The translations under genes and the position numbers were made by a program. DNA of 64,000 nt from Oricola sp. (lineage in GTDB: Bacteria > Pseudomonadota > Alphaproteobacteria > Rhizobiales > Rhizobiaceae): contig NZ_JALEGV010000032.1 in assembly GCF_022763245.1 (NCBI RefSeq), positions 186,001-250,000 of the forward strand, in the 5' to 3' direction. The stretch's first letter is position 1. Each line of letters opens with the position of its first letter. Below, one piece after another: positions 42,263-52,200 of this stretch. The notes under the pieces were generated by a model that was given only the letters and a program-made list of their open reading frames with translations, did no database searches and was not told where the DNA came from.

Positions 42263-42706
42263 TCAGCTCAAGACGAGCTTTTCGATCTCGTGGATCGGGT
42301 GATTGGTCAGATCCTTGCCAAGCTCGGCCACGACCTTGTCGGCGACTTCCTTGTGCAACTCCTTGCGCAGATCGCCCAGCACATGCGGCGCGGCGACAAG
42401 CACGATCTCGTTGAAGCTGCCCTTGTGGGCGTGGCCATAAAGCCGCTGCGCGATGTCCTTGGCGAACCGCTCCTTCTCGACGCGATGCCAGTCGGTTTCC
42501 TGCACGGCGCTGCGATGCGAGCCGCCGTCATTCAGCCGCCCCGGCCGGTCGGCGGCCTGGTCGCGTGTTGCGGGGTTGTCGTTCTCCAGTTCGCGGAAGA
42601 CCGTGAGGTTGGGGTATTGCTCGTCGCCGTCATTGCGCAGGAACAAGGCCTTCTCGCCGTCTGCGACAACCAGCCAGCCGTCGTTCTTCAGCTTAATATC
42701 CGACAT
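42263..42706 (-). CDS. Host attachment protein (AtsE-like family)
   Basis: A 147-residue soluble protein of the family named after proteins needed for Agrobacterium attachment. WLVVADGEKALFLRNDG and FAKDIAQRLYGHAHKGSFNEIVLVAAPHVLGDLR match that family; the fold is likely related to the eRF1/Pelota middle domain. The real biochemical role is unknown and other family members link to stationary or low-oxygen growth. The ATG at 42706 follows GGAGG. An exact FNR/FixK box lies 60 bases upstream. Confidence 0.82.
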   Translation of the reverse strand: MSDIKLKNDGWLVVADGEKALFLRNDGDEQYPNLTVFRELENDNPATRDQAADRPGRLNDGGSHRSAVQETDWHRVEKERFAKDIAQRLYGHAHKGSFNEIVLVAAPHVLGDLRKELHKEVADKVVAELGKDLTNHPIHEIEKLVLS

Positions 42707-43057
42707 GAAATCCTCCATTCTTACGAAACCCGGCACCTAAAGCGCAGATTGTGGCGAAGTTGCAGTTGATTCGGATCAACCGGGCGTCGTGTTCCAGGCG
42801 GAAAAGCGCCGGAACGTGTCTCTGCGAGGTCGCGCGCAATCACAGGTGGTGATTTGCCGCTGCGGCAGGGCGCGACACGGAAGACGTGCGCCAATGTTGC
42901 GGGTTTGCCACGGGCAGCGGGTGAAGCGGTTTTCCTGCGAAAAATCACCTCGCAATTGCGCCTCAGGGTTGGACAACCCCGGCCTCGATGTGCTTTCAGG
43001 TTGTAATTGTCCGTGGTTCTAAGACTGCTTTTTTAAAGACTTATGGGGGTCGCAAAT
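42707..43057. other. Divergent 351-base control region of the attachment and autotransporter genes
   Basis: No convincing gene. It holds the FNR/FixK box near its left side and, nearer the autotransporter, a 5-bp inverted repeat GGGTT-GGAC-AACCC at 42966-42979. A short rightward frame at 42789-43022 has a composition unlike a protein and was not called. Confidence 0.6.
42766..42779. promoter_or_regulatory. FNR/FixK-type anaerobox
   Basis: TTGAT-TCGG-ATCAA is an exact match to the TTGAT-N4-ATCAA consensus. Its centre is about 67 bases before the attachment-type ATG. With class II spacing (-41.5) transcription would start near 42731, leaving a 25-base leader with GGAGG. This predicts low-oxygen induction of the attachment-type and membrane protein genes. 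Confidence 0.7.
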
Positions 43058-45421
43058 ATGTCGTGGGGGAATGTGAAATCGGCCGGTTGCGGCCGGGTGA
43101 CGGTTGCTGTCTTGCTCGGGGGTACGGCGTTCGCGATCCTGCCTGCTGTGTTGCCATCGGATATCACCGGCGGGGCCGACACGGCGCTCGCTGCTTGCTC
43201 GGGCAATGGCGTTTCCGGCGGTTTGGGATTCTACGAGGGCAATGGCGACGCGAACGTGATCAACTGTTCCGATGTCGTCGCGATCAAGGCCAAGGGCAAC
43301 GACGACACGCTGAACCTCTCGGGGGTTATCGGGCTCGCCGAGGGCAACAATGGAAGCGACACCTTCAATGTATCCAGCGGCCTGATGGACAAGCTGGACG
43401 GCGGCAATGGTGACGACACCTTCAACATCACCGGCGGCGGAATTCTGGCCATTTATGGCGAGGATGACGATGACACGATCAATCTAAACGGCGGCGCGGT
43501 CGGACTTATCGATGGCGGTGACAAGAAGGACACCATCAATCTGAACAGCGGCCTGTTCGGCGCCGTCCTCGGCGGCAATGGCGCCGACACAATCACGCTG
43601 AGCGGCGGATCACCCTCCGATGACGGTTTCGGGGCCTATATCGATGGCGGCGGCAATGACGACACGATCAATCTCAACGGCGGCTTCTTCGGGGTCGTGC
43701 TGGGCGATCGCGGCGAAGACACCATCAATCTTGCCGGAGCTTCGAGCATCGACGGCGGCGCCTATATCGACGCTGGCGACGACAACGACACGTTCAACTG
43801 GTCCAGCGGCAGCCTCTTCCTCTTCAACGGCGGGGGCGGCAACGACAAGGCGCTGGTGACCACCTCCAATTTCAGCGGCGTGCCCGCGCTGAACGGCGGC
43901 GGCGGCAACGACGACGCGCTGACCTTCGACGGAATTGACTTCTCCGTCCTGAACTTGACGCTGTCGAACTGGGAGACGATCACCGTTCGCGACGGCGTGA
44001 TGAACATCACTCCGCTGGTGCTTTCGACCGTCAACCTCGCGTTGAGCGAGGATGACGGCAAGGGCCTTGTCATCGAGAGCGACGCGGGGTTGGTCGTCAA
44101 CAACAACACCCTGGCGCTGACCGGCGACCTGAGCAATTCCGGCTATGTCGACATGCAGGACGGCGCGGCAGACGACGAAGTCGACATAAGCGACGACTAT
44201 GTCGGTGGCGGCGATCTGCTGGTCGACGCCAATTTCTCCACCAACATGGCCGACATGCTGGACATCGGCGGCGATGCGAGCGGCACGACCGAGGTTGGAG
44301 TCAGCGACGTTTCCGGACCCGTCGTCACCGGCGAGAATGTTCTGGTCGCGAGCATCGGCGGGGCCAACACCGCCGCCTTCGTGCTGTCGCCCAACCAGAT
44401 GACCGGTGGGTTCAAAGGCCTCTTTGCCGGGGCGTTCGAATATGATCTCGAGACGATCGGGAACGATATCTACCTCGTTTCCAGCTTCTCTCCGGCCGCG
44501 CCGATCTACGATGCCTACGGGCAGAGCCTTTTGGGCCTTTACCGCACGCCGACCATGCAGGAGCGCATGGGCGACCGGTACATGGACGAGGTCGGCGCAG
44601 GGCCGGCGTTCTGGGGACGCGTGTCGGGCTCGCATAGCGAGTTCACGCCGTCGTCGATCACGGATGCGGCTTTCGACCAGTCGATCTGGCGGATCGAGGC
44701 AGGGGTCGACGGCATTCTGGAGGACGGGGATGACGGCACGGTGGTCGCCGGTTTCAGCGTCGAGTATGCCGACGGGCGTTCGGACGTGACTTCGCCGAGC
44801 GGCGCGGGAGACATAACCAGCCGGGGCGCGGTGGCCGGCATTTCGCTGACCGCTCTGCAAAATGACGGCTCCTACGCCGACCTCCAAGCGCGCTTGGGCT
44901 ATTCCGACAACGACCTCTCCTCGGATGCCTGGGGATCGTTGGCGAATGGTGTGAACGCGGTTGGGGGGGCGCTGTCCCTGGAGATCGGCCAGAAATTCCG
45001 CATGGGTGACGGCTGGTCGATCACGCCGCAGACGCAGGTGAGTGGCACGGTCGTGCACATGGACGGTTTCACCGGTCCGGTCGGCGAGGATGTTTCGTTC
45101 GCCGATGCGATGAATGTGGCGTGGCGCAACGGGCTGTCCGTCGACTGGTCCGGCGCCAGTGCCGGCGGGACAGCGACCCTCCACGGCATCGCCAACCTCG
45201 TCTACACGTTGGCTGGCGACAGCACGGCCACCGTGTCTGGCTTCGATCTCGAGAGCAGCTCCAGCGATAACCTGAGCGGCGAGATCGGTCTTGGCGGCAC
45301 GCACCACTGGGGCGACCGCTTTGCGCTCACCGGACAAGTGCTTGCGGCCAAGGGCTTTGGAGACGGCGCGGACGAAGGCTACCGGTTCAGCGGAAGCGTA
45401 AGCCTCTCGGCGAAGTGGTGA
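43058..45421 (+). CDS. Autotransporter with RTX-like repeats in the passenger
   Basis: A 787-residue type Va autotransporter. A long signal peptide (VTVAVLLGGTAFAILPAVL) is followed by a passenger with some 11 Asp-rich repeats such as GGNGDDTFN, GGDKKDTIN and GGGNDDTIN. These resemble calcium-binding RTX nonapeptides but are spaced about 20 residues apart. A linker (residues 300-500) leads to the outer-membrane beta-barrel from FWGRVSGSHSEF, ending in SLSAKW with the C-terminal aromatic residue needed for BAM insertion. The ATG at 43058 has GGGGG 8 bases upstream; 43043 is an alternative. It is probably a surface adhesin or coat. Confidence 0.82.
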   Translation: MSWGNVKSAGCGRVTVAVLLGGTAFAILPAVLPSDITGGADTALAACSGNGVSGGLGFYEGNGDANVINCSDVVAIKAKGNDDTLNLSGVIGLAEGNNGSDTFNVSSGLMDKLDGGNGDDTFNITGGGILAIYGEDDDDTINLNGGAVGLIDGGDKKDTINLNSGLFGAVLGGNGADTITLSGGSPSDDGFGAYIDGGGNDDTINLNGGFFGVVLGDRGEDTINLAGASSIDGGAYIDAGDDNDTFNWSSGSLFLFNGGGGNDKALVTTSNFSGVPALNGGGGNDDALTFDGIDFSVLNLTLSNWETITVRDGVMNITPLVLSTVNLALSEDDGKGLVIESDAGLVVNNNTLALTGDLSNSGYVDMQDGAADDEVDISDDYVGGGDLLVDANFSTNMADMLDIGGDASGTTEVGVSDVSGPVVTGENVLVASIGGANTAAFVLSPNQMTGGFKGLFAGAFEYDLETIGNDIYLVSSFSPAAPIYDAYGQSLLGLYRTPTMQERMGDRYMDEVGAGPAFWGRVSGSHSEFTPSSITDAAFDQSIWRIEAGVDGILEDGDDGTVVAGFSVEYADGRSDVTSPSGAGDITSRGAVAGISLTALQNDGSYADLQARLGYSDNDLSSDAWGSLANGVNAVGGALSLEIGQKFRMGDGWSITPQTQVSGTVVHMDGFTGPVGEDVSFADAMNVAWRNGLSVDWSGASAGGTATLHGIANLVYTLAGDSTATVSGFDLESSSSDNLSGEIGLGGTHHWGDRFALTGQVLAAKGFGDGADEGYRFSGSVSLSAKW
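43295..43921 (+). repeat. RTX-like repeat block in the autotransporter passenger
   Basis: About 11 copies of a D(D/T)-rich unit, core x-D-D-T-(I/F/L)-N, each followed by 12-18 residues such as LNGGAVGLIDGG. The period is 18-25 residues, against 9 in classical RTX. The layout predicts a beta-helix with calcium sites on one edge. Confidence 0.7.
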
Positions 45422-45438
45422 CAGGCAAGAACGGGATC

Positions 45439-45464
45439 GGCGGGCGTCGTCGCTGACGCCTGCC
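45439..45464 (+). terminator. Hairpin after the autotransporter gene
   Basis: GGCGGGCGTC and GACGCCTGCC form a 10-bp stem (one G-T pair) with a 6-base loop, 17 bases after the stop. No T-run, so a Rho-assisted stop is more likely. Confidence 0.5.
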
Positions 45465-45660
45465 GAACCGTCATCGCTCTTGATACGAATGACTTGGCCG
45501 CTCGGCGGCATGTCGTGTTGACGAGGCTTGCTGGGCCCGCACATCGGGCACCCGGGTTCTGATTGCCTGTCACGCGGCCGTTCGCCAACAACTCCGTTGC
45601 TGCTCCGTCCGCCGTCTCGTCAGGAAATCCTAGGCGTGCGGTCTCGACACGCCATAACGC

Positions 45661-47373
45661 CTAGAACAGGAAATACCGCTGCGCCATGGGCAGCACTTCC
45701 GCCGGCTCGCAGGTCAGCAGCTCGCCATTGGCGCGCACCTCGTAGGTTTCTGGATCGACCTCGATCGTGGGCGTCATGTTGTTGAGCACCATTGAGGATT
45801 TCGAGATGCCGCCACGGGTGTTCTCGACCGCGACGAGTTCCTTGTCCGTGCCGAGATGGTCGCCCAGTCCGCTGTCCATGGCGGCAGCGGAGGTGAAGAC
45901 CACGGAAGAGGCGGTGCGGGCCTTTCCGTAGGCGCCGAACATGTAGCGGTAATGCACCGGCTGCGGTGTCGGGATCGAGGCGTTCGGGTCGCCCATCGGG
46001 GCGGCGGCGATGGTTCCGCCGATCAACACCATGTCGGGCTTCGCGCCGAAGAAGGCCGGGTTCCACAGCACGAGGTCGGCGCGCTTGCCCACCTCGATCG
46101 AGCCGATCTCGCTGGCCATGCCGTGCGCGATGGCCGGATTGATCGTGTATTTGGCGATGTAGCGGCGGACACGATAATTGTCGTTCTGGCCGTGTTCTTC
46201 CGGCAGGCGGCCGCGCTGGCGCTTCATCTTGTCGGCGGTCTGCCAGGTGCGGATGATCACCTCGCCGACGCGGCCCATGGCCTGGCTGTCGGAGGCGATG
46301 ATGGAGAACGCGCCCATGTCGTGCAGGATGTCTTCGGCCGCGATGGTTTCCTTGCGGATACGGCTCTCGGCGAAGGCGACGTCCTCGGGGATGTTGGCGT
46401 CGAGATGGTGGCACACCATCAGCATGTCGAGATGCTCATCGACCGTGTTGACCGTGTAGGGCCGGGTCGGATTGGTCGACGACGGCAGGATGTTGGGCAG
46501 GCCGCAGACCTTGATGATGTCGGGAGCGTGGCCGCCGCCGGCACCCTCGGTGTGGAAGGCGTGGATGGTGCGGCCCTTGATGGCGTCGATGGTCGATTCC
46601 ACGAAGCCGCTCTCGTTGAGCGTGTCGGTGTGGATCATCACCTGCACGTCGTAATCGTCGGCGACCGACAGGCAGTTGTCGATCGCGCCGGGCGTCGTGC
46701 CCCAATCCTCATGCAGTTTCAGTGCGCAGGCGCCGCCGAGGATCATCTCCTTCAAGGCGCCGGGCAGCGAGGCGTTGCCCTTGCCGGCAAAGGCGAGGTT
46801 CATGGGGAAGGCGTCGGCGGCCTGGATCATGCGGCCGATATGCCAGGGGCCTGGGGTGCAGGTCGTCGCCAGCGTGCCGTGCGCCGGGCCCGTGCCGCCG
46901 CCGAGCATCGTGGTCAGCCCGCTCATCAGGGCGTCCTCGATCTGCTGCGGGCAGATGTAGTGAATGTGGGAGTCGAAGCCGCCGGCCGTCAGGATCTTGC
47001 CTTCGCCCGCGATCGCCTCGGTGCCCGGGCCGATGACGATGTTGACGCCCGGCTGCGTGTCCGGATTGCCCGCCTTGCCGATGGAGTGGATGCGCCCGTC
47101 CTTCAGGCCGACATCGGCCTTGTAGATGCCTGTGTGATCGACGATCAGCGCATTCGTGATGACGGTGTCGACGGCGCCGGCCTCGCGGGTCGCCTGGCTT
47201 TGGCCCATGCCGTCGCGGATGACCTTGCCGCCGCCGAACTTGACCTCCTCGCCATAGACGGTCCGATCTTCCTCCACCTCGATGAAGAGCTCGGTGTCGG
47301 CGAGACGGACCTTGTCGCCAGTGGTGGGGCCGAACATGTCGGCATAGGCGGCGCGGGAGATTTTGGCGGGCAT
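45661..47373 (-). CDS. ureC: Urease alpha subunit
   Basis: A 570-residue nickel amidohydrolase subunit that hydrolyses urea to ammonia and carbamate. [16 protein letters not shown] holds the Lys that is carbamylated to bridge the nickels. [15 protein letters not shown] and LMVCHHLD hold the catalytic and lid residues, and [19 protein letters not shown] is a further hallmark. The ATG at 47373 follows AAAGGA. It joins UreA and UreB, encoded upstream, in the enzyme core. The next gene downstream on this strand is more than 2.9 kb away. Confidence 0.96.
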   Translation of the reverse strand: MPAKISRAAYADMFGPTTGDKVRLADTELFIEVEEDRTVYGEEVKFGGGKVIRDGMGQSQATREAGAVDTVITNALIVDHTGIYKADVGLKDGRIHSIGKAGNPDTQPGVNIVIGPGTEAIAGEGKILTAGGFDSHIHYICPQQIEDALMSGLTTMLGGGTGPAHGTLATTCTPGPWHIGRMIQAADAFPMNLAFAGKGNASLPGALKEMILGGACALKLHEDWGTTPGAIDNCLSVADDYDVQVMIHTDTLNESGFVESTIDAIKGRTIHAFHTEGAGGGHAPDIIKVCGLPNILPSSTNPTRPYTVNTVDEHLDMLMVCHHLDANIPEDVAFAESRIRKETIAAEDILHDMGAFSIIASDSQAMGRVGEVIIRTWQTADKMKRQRGRLPEEHGQNDNYRVRRYIAKYTINPAIAHGMASEIGSIEVGKRADLVLWNPAFFGAKPDMVLIGGTIAAAPMGDPNASIPTPQPVHYRYMFGAYGKARTASSVVFTSAAAMDSGLGDHLGTDKELVAVENTRGGISKSSMVLNNMTPTIEVDPETYEVRANGELLTCEPAEVLPMAQRYFLF

Positions 47374-47495
47374 CAGCCAAGTCCTTTCGAGGAAACGTGC
47401 TTGGATATGTTCGTGGGGAGGCCGGGCAAGCGCGGGGCGCCGATGCAGGCCCGCGAGCGATGCGCCCGGAAACGGATCACGCTGGTTACGGCCAT
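47373..47495 (-). CDS. Possible 40-residue ORF between the LprI-like gene and ureC
   Basis: A 40-codon frame whose ATG shares a base with the stop of the LprI-like gene (TGATG) and whose stop shares a base with the ureC ATG (TGATG). The product ([13 protein letters not shown]...VSSKGLG) is basic and has no recognisable fold. The double coupling is striking, but ureC has its own ribosome site, so this may be a chance frame or a translation relay. Confidence 0.3.
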   Translation of the reverse strand: MAVTSVIRFRAHRSRACIGAPRLPGLPTNISKHVSSKGLG

Positions 47496-47908
47496 CAGTT
47501 CGGCTCCACCAGCGCGCGCAATTCGGCGACGCGCGCCTGGGTCATGCGGGCCTTGCAGCCGGAGACGAGCAGCGGTTCCAGCGAACCGCCACGGGCCTGG
47601 AAGCCCACGCTTTCGCACTGGCCGTCGCGGTAGTCGATCCAGGCGCGCTGGGCTTTCATCAGGGCCGCGTCCGCACCGGCGAGATCGGGCGACATGGCCT
47701 TCAGTTCCGCGTCCTGCTCCTTCATCGCCTTGCGGACCTGGGGCCACAGCGCGTTGAGCGCCTCGTCGGCGCGCTTGTAGTCCATCGCCGCGCACCAATT
47801 CATGCCTTGCTGCGGCAGCATGTCGGGCTTCGAACAGTCCCATTCCTGCGCCACGGCGGGCAGGGCGGCAAGGCAGGTCAGGGCGAGGGCCGACGCGAGA
47901 CGGATCAT
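47495..47908 (-). CDS. LprI-like secreted protein (lysozyme-inhibitor family)
   Basis: A 137-residue exported protein with signal peptide [17 protein letters not shown] (cut near residue 20). The mature part has paired cysteines ([37 protein letters not shown]) and the [13 protein letters not shown] core of the LprI/DUF1311 family. Members inhibit lysozyme or are of unknown role. Its ATG overlaps the ureB stop (ATGA), so it is a true member of the urease operon. Confidence 0.8.
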   Translation of the reverse strand: MIRLASALALTCLAALPAVAQEWDCSKPDMLPQQGMNWCAAMDYKRADEALNALWPQVRKAMKEQDAELKAMSPDLAGADAALMKAQRAWIDYRDGQCESVGFQARGGSLEPLLVSGCKARMTQARVAELRALVEPN

Positions 47909-48210
47909 AGTTCGCCCATCACCGCTTGGCGGAAACCGTAGACCGTGCGGTCGCCGGCGAGCGGCACCAGCGTGACCTCGCGTTCCTGGCCCGGCTCGAA
48001 GCGCACGGCCGTGCCCGACGCGATGTCGAGGCGCATGCCGCGTGCCTTTTCGCGGTCGAAGGACAGTCCGGGGTTGGTCTCGTAGAAATGGTAATGCGAG
48101 CCGACCTGAACCGGGCGGTCGCCTGTGTTGGCGACCATCAGCGTCACTGTCACCGCTCCGTCGTTCAGGACGATGTCGCCGTCTGCGGTGATGACTTCTC
48201 CGGGGATCAT
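47905..48210 (-). CDS. ureB: Urease beta subunit
   Basis: A 101-residue structural subunit of the urease core. [19 protein letters not shown] starts it, and [16 protein letters not shown] and [23 protein letters not shown] are UreB hallmarks. The ATG overlaps the stop of the HD-domain gene (ATGA), and the stop overlaps the LprI-like gene by 4 bases. Confidence 0.95.
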   Translation of the reverse strand: MIPGEVITADGDIVLNDGAVTVTLMVANTGDRPVQVGSHYHFYETNPGLSFDREKARGMRLDIASGTAVRFEPGQEREVTLVPLAGDRTVYGFRQAVMGEL

Positions 48211-48851
48211 GTGTTCTCTCCTGTGCTCATGCTGCCGCCTGGCCCATCTTGAGGCCGGAGGCCGGTCGGCCTTGTTGTGATTGGTTGAGGGGGGCATGCC
48301 GCATGCCGCTCGATCTCCCGTTCCAGTGTTTCCGCCGATGCGTCGAAACGGGCTTCGAGCGTCGGCTCCAGCCCGCGGCAGGTATCGACCACGCGGCGCG
48401 CCCATTTCAGATACTTCGCGTTGCCCTTCGCATCGAAGCGGCCGTCGGGCAGCCCGATCAATTCCTCCACATTGGAGGTCTTGTCGGCGAGTTTCAGTCG
48501 TTTCACGCGCGGGCCGGAGCCGGCCGTATGGGCGACCTGACGCTCCCGGCGCGCTTTTCCCTTCAAGCCCGCCGGGTCGGTCACGTCCATGACCAGATCG
48601 GCGATGTCGTCGCCGAACTGCGCTCGGATGTCGGCCTCAGTGACGCTCGTGTCCTCGACCGTATCGTGCAGGTAGCAGGCGGCGACCAGGACGGCGTCGA
48701 ACGGCTCCAGTTCCGCGCACATCGCCGCGACTTCGGCCAGATGGTTGAAATAGGCGTCGCCGCGGTCTTCGCGCATAACGCCGTCATGCGCGCGCGCCGC
48801 GAACTGCACGGCGCGGGCTATCAGGCGGGCTTGGGACGCTGCGGCGGACAC
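48207..48851 (-). CDS. HD-domain hydrolase, MESH1/SpoT-hydrolase-like, inside the urease operon
   Basis: A 214-residue soluble HD protein. His37 (FNHLAEVA), His62-Asp63 and Glu66-Asp67 (LHDTVEDT) and Asp123 ([13 protein letters not shown]) sit at the positions of the manganese ligands and catalytic pair of MESH1 and the SpoT hydrolase domain. No synthetase, TGS or ACT domain is present. It may therefore hydrolyse (p)ppGpp or, like MESH1, NADPH. The last 30 residues are proline/glycine-rich and unstructured. The GTG start is 8 bases after ureA; the stop overlaps ureB (ATGA). Confidence 0.78.
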   Translation of the reverse strand: MSAAASQARLIARAVQFAARAHDGVMREDRGDAYFNHLAEVAAMCAELEPFDAVLVAACYLHDTVEDTSVTEADIRAQFGDDIADLVMDVTDPAGLKGKARRERQVAHTAGSGPRVKRLKLADKTSNVEELIGLPDGRFDAKGNAKYLKWARRVVDTCRGLEPTLEARFDASAETLEREIERHAACPPQPITTRPTGLRPQDGPGGSMSTGENT

Positions 48852-48859
48852 GGCAATCC

Positions 48860-49162
48860 TCAGCGGATCGGTTCGTGCACGGTCACCAGCTTGGTGCCAT
48901 CGGGAAAGGTGGCTTCGACCTGGATGTCGTGGATCATCTCCGGGATGCCTTCCATCACCTGATCGCGGGTCAGCACATGGGCGCCGGCTTCCATCAGGTC
49001 GGCCACGGAGCGGCCGTCGCGGGCGCCCTCGACGACGAAATCGGTAATCAGGGCAATGGCTTCCGGGTGATTGAGCTTGACGCCTCGCGCCAGCCTCTTG
49101 CGCGCGACCTCGGCGGCCATGGCCACCATCAGCTTGTCTTTTTCACGCGGTGTGAGCTGCAT
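48860..49162 (-). CDS. ureA: Urease gamma subunit
   Basis: A 100-residue structural subunit. [39 protein letters not shown] is the classical UreA start, with [28 protein letters not shown] later. It is the first gene of the urease block; in most operons ureD precedes it, but here the xylose genes run the other way. The ATG follows GGGGGA. Confidence 0.95.
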   Translation of the reverse strand: MQLTPREKDKLMVAMAAEVARKRLARGVKLNHPEAIALITDFVVEGARDGRSVADLMEAGAHVLTRDQVMEGIPEMIHDIQVEATFPDGTKLVTVHEPIR

Positions 49163-49329
49163 TCGTTCCCCCGAGAACTGTCCTGGTTGGCGGTTCGGTC
49201 GAACCGGGCGCATCGTGGAAAAAATGCCGCGCAAGTGCAAGCGTAATGTGCAGAGCGGGCGGGAGCTTCCGGCCTGCTCAAAAAATAGGCAAAATGGGCA
49301 TTTGATGGCCCGGCTATTTATTTTACCCC

Positions 49330-49358
49330 TTGAAAAAAACCCGCCGAGCCGGTCTAAT
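49330..49358 (+). promoter_or_regulatory. Predicted promoter of xylBA
   Basis: TTGAAA, 17 bases, TCTAAT. The start would be near 49365, 32 bases before the xylB ATG, which has GGGAGGA. An A+T-rich element with nested inverted repeats (AAATAG...CTATTT at 49283-49319, GGGC...GCCC inside) lies just upstream and could bind a regulator. Confidence 0.6.
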
Positions 49359-49396
49359 CTGCCGATGGCGCAGTCCAGGCGCCGGGGAGGAACTGA

Positions 49397-50851
49397 ATGT
49401 ATCTGGGAATCGACCTTGGCACGTCGAGCGTCAAGGCGCTGCTGATCGACGCGCAGCAGGCCATCATCGATTCGGCCTCCGCGGAGGTGTCGCTGTCGCG
49501 GCCGCATCAGGGCTGGTCGGAACAGAACCCGGCGGACTGGATCGCCGCGACCGAACAGGCGCTCGGCGCATTGCAGCGCGATCATCCGGCTGAATTGGCG
49601 GCCGTGCGCGGCATCGGGCTCTCAGGCCACATGCATGGCGCGACGCTGCTCGGCGAAGAAGACACCGTTCTTCGGCCCTGCATTATGTGGAACGACGTGC
49701 GCTCCCACGCGGAGGCCGCCGCGCTCGACGCCGATCCGCGCTTTCGCGCCGTCACCGGCAATATCGTCTTTCCGGGCTTCACCGCGCCGAAGCTGCTCTG
49801 GGTCAAGAACAACGAACACGAACTCTTCACGAAGATCCGCAAGGTGCTGCTGCCGAAGGATTATCTGCGGCTCTGGCTGACCGGCGAGCATATGTCCGAA
49901 ATGTCGGATTCCGCCGGAACGAGCTGGCTCGACACCGGTGCACGGACCTGGTCGGCCGAGCTGCTGGCTGCGACCGAGCTCGGCCAGGAACACATGCCGT
50001 CTCTGGTCGAGGGCAGCGCACCCGGCGGAGCATTGCGCGCCGAGATTGCCGCGCGCTTCGGCCTGACCGCCGGCATCACGGTCGCGGGCGGGGCCGGCGA
50101 CAATGCGGCGGCCGCCATCGGCATGGGCACGGTCCAGGACGGCGCGGCCTTCGCGTCGCTCGGCACCTCCGGCGTGCTGTTTGCGGCCAACAACGCATAT
50201 CTCCCGAACGCCGAAAGCGCCGTTCACGCCTTCTGCCACGCATTGCCGAACACCTGGCACCAGATGGGCGTGATCCTCGCGGCGACGGATTCGCTCAACT
50301 GGTACGAGAAGATCACCGGCGTCGATGCGGCGGAACTGACGGCCGCGCTTGGAGAGGCGCTGCAGGGCCCGTCGGGCGTGATCTTCCTGCCGTATCTCGG
50401 TGGCGAGCGCACCCCGCACAACGACGCCTCGATCCGCGGCGTCTTCGCCGGCATCGGACACGAGAGCGACCGGGACACGCTGACGCGCGGGGTCATGGAG
50501 GGCGTCTGTTTCGCCTTCCGCGATTGCCTGGAGGCGCTGAGCGACGCGGGTACGACGCTTGAGCGCGCCACTGCAGTCGGCGGCGGCTCGCGTTCGGCCT
50601 ATTGGCTCCAGCTGATGGCCACCGTGCTCGGCATTCCGATCGAAGTGCCGGCGGAAGGCGATTTCGGGGCTGCCTTCGGTGCCGCGCGGCTTGGCCTGAT
50701 GGCCGCCGAAGGCGCCGACCCGGCCGCAATATGCACCCCGCCTGCCGTCGAGACCGTGCACGAGCCCGTCCGCGATCTCGAAGCGGCCTTCGGCGAGGCC
50801 TATCGGCGCTACCGCGCCCTCTATCCAGCCATCAAGGGAGTGATGACATGA
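49397..50851 (+). CDS. xylB: Xylulokinase
   Basis: A 484-residue FGGY-family kinase that phosphorylates D-xylulose. [15 protein letters not shown] is the phosphate loop. [33 protein letters not shown] and [17 protein letters not shown] are typical of XylB. The stop overlaps the xylA start (ATGA). With xylA it feeds xylose into the pentose phosphate route. Confidence 0.94.
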   Translation: MYLGIDLGTSSVKALLIDAQQAIIDSASAEVSLSRPHQGWSEQNPADWIAATEQALGALQRDHPAELAAVRGIGLSGHMHGATLLGEEDTVLRPCIMWNDVRSHAEAAALDADPRFRAVTGNIVFPGFTAPKLLWVKNNEHELFTKIRKVLLPKDYLRLWLTGEHMSEMSDSAGTSWLDTGARTWSAELLAATELGQEHMPSLVEGSAPGGALRAEIAARFGLTAGITVAGGAGDNAAAAIGMGTVQDGAAFASLGTSGVLFAANNAYLPNAESAVHAFCHALPNTWHQMGVILAATDSLNWYEKITGVDAAELTAALGEALQGPSGVIFLPYLGGERTPHNDASIRGVFAGIGHESDRDTLTRGVMEGVCFAFRDCLEALSDAGTTLERATAVGGGSRSAYWLQLMATVLGIPIEVPAEGDFGAAFGAARLGLMAAEGADPAAICTPPAVETVHEPVRDLEAAFGEAYRRYRALYPAIKGVMT

Positions 50852-52161
50852 GCACTGGCTTTTTCGGCGACGTCACCAAGATCGCATATGAAGGCCCCGA
50901 GAGCGTCAATCCGCTCGCCTTCCACCACTACGATGCCGACGAAGTCGTCATGGGCAAGCGAATGGAAGACCATTTGCGCTTCGCGGTCGCCTGGTGGCAT
51001 TCCTTCGCCTGGACCGGCACGGATCCCTTCGGCGGCGACACCTTCCAGCGGCCCTGGTTTCCGGCCGACTCGATGGAACTGGCAAAGCTGAAGGCCGACG
51101 TCGCCTTCGAGATGTTCACCGCGCTCGGCGCGCCGTTCTATTGCTTCCACGATCAGGACGTGCGCCCGGAAGGCGCGAATTTCGCCGAGAACACCAGGAA
51201 CCTCGAGGAGATCGTCGACTATCTCGGCGAGAAGCAGCAGGCGACCGGCGTGAAGCTTCTGTGGGGCACGGCGAACCTGTTCTCCAACCGGCGCTACATG
51301 GCGGGCGCTGCCACCAACCCGAACCCGGACGTCTTCGCCTTCGCCGCGGCGACTGTGAAGAGCTGCATTGACGCCACGCAGAAGCTCGGCGGCGCCAATT
51401 ACGTTCTTTGGGGTGGCCGCGAGGGCTACGAAACCCTGCTCAACACCGATTTGAAGCGCGAGGATGCCCAGCTCGGCCGGTTCCTCAATCTCGTGGTCGA
51501 GTACAAGCACAAGATCGGCTTCGAGGGCACGATCCTGATCGAGCCCAAGCCGCAGGAGCCGACCAAGCACCAGTACGATTACGACGTCGCGACGGTCTAC
51601 GGCTTCCTGAAGCGGCACGGGCTGGAAAACGAGGTGAAGGTCAATATCGAGCAGGGCCATGCGATCCTGGCCGGTCATTCCTTCGAGCACGAAATCGAAC
51701 TGGCCCAGGCGCTCGGCATTTTCGGGTCCATCGACATGAACCGCAACGACTACCAGTCGGGTTGGGACACGGACCAGTTCCCCAACACCGCGCCGGAAGT
51801 CGCGCTTGCCTATTACGCCATCCTCAAGGGCGGCGGCTTCGGCACCGGCGGCACCAATTTCGACGCCAAACTGCGACGCCAGTCGCTCGATCCGGAAGAT
51901 CTGCTGATGGCCCATATCGGCGGCATGGACACCTGCGCGCGCGGCCTGAAAGCTGCGGCGAAGATGCTGGAGGATGGCGTGCTGGCGGGGTTCGTCGAAG
52001 ACCGCTATGCCGGCTGGACCATTCCCGAGGCAAAGAAGATGCTCGACGGCGGCTTCACGCTCGGTGAAATCGAGGAATGGGTCCGCAAGGCCGACCTCAA
52101 TCCGCAGCCGGTTTCGGGGCGGCAGGAATATCTGGAAAACGTGGTCAATCGCTACGTCTGA
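50848..52161 (+). CDS. xylA: Xylose isomerase
   Basis: A 437-residue TIM-barrel metalloenzyme converting D-xylose to D-xylulose. [13 protein letters not shown] has the catalytic His and Asp. [31 protein letters not shown] and [16 protein letters not shown] hold the metal ligands, and [20 protein letters not shown] completes the site. Length matches the class II (longer) form. The ATG overlaps the xylB stop by four bases. Confidence 0.96.
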   Translation: MSTGFFGDVTKIAYEGPESVNPLAFHHYDADEVVMGKRMEDHLRFAVAWWHSFAWTGTDPFGGDTFQRPWFPADSMELAKLKADVAFEMFTALGAPFYCFHDQDVRPEGANFAENTRNLEEIVDYLGEKQQATGVKLLWGTANLFSNRRYMAGAATNPNPDVFAFAAATVKSCIDATQKLGGANYVLWGGREGYETLLNTDLKREDAQLGRFLNLVVEYKHKIGFEGTILIEPKPQEPTKHQYDYDVATVYGFLKRHGLENEVKVNIEQGHAILAGHSFEHEIELAQALGIFGSIDMNRNDYQSGWDTDQFPNTAPEVALAYYAILKGGGFGTGGTNFDAKLRRQSLDPEDLLMAHIGGMDTCARGLKAAAKMLEDGVLAGFVEDRYAGWTIPEAKKMLDGGFTLGEIEEWVRKADLNPQPVSGRQEYLENVVNRYV

Positions 52162-52200
52162 CCGGCACGGCGAGGGCCGAATGGCGGGAGTACGGCTCGC

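Noticed and set aside
42789-43022. 77-codon rightward frame in the attachment/autotransporter gap
   Set aside because: The product is rich in Arg and Cys with no ribosome site or family likeness; it looks like a chance frame in G+C-rich DNA.
43610-45544. 644-codon leftward frame opposite the autotransporter
   Set aside because: No family likeness and shadow-like composition; the + strand protein has a signal peptide, repeats and barrel.
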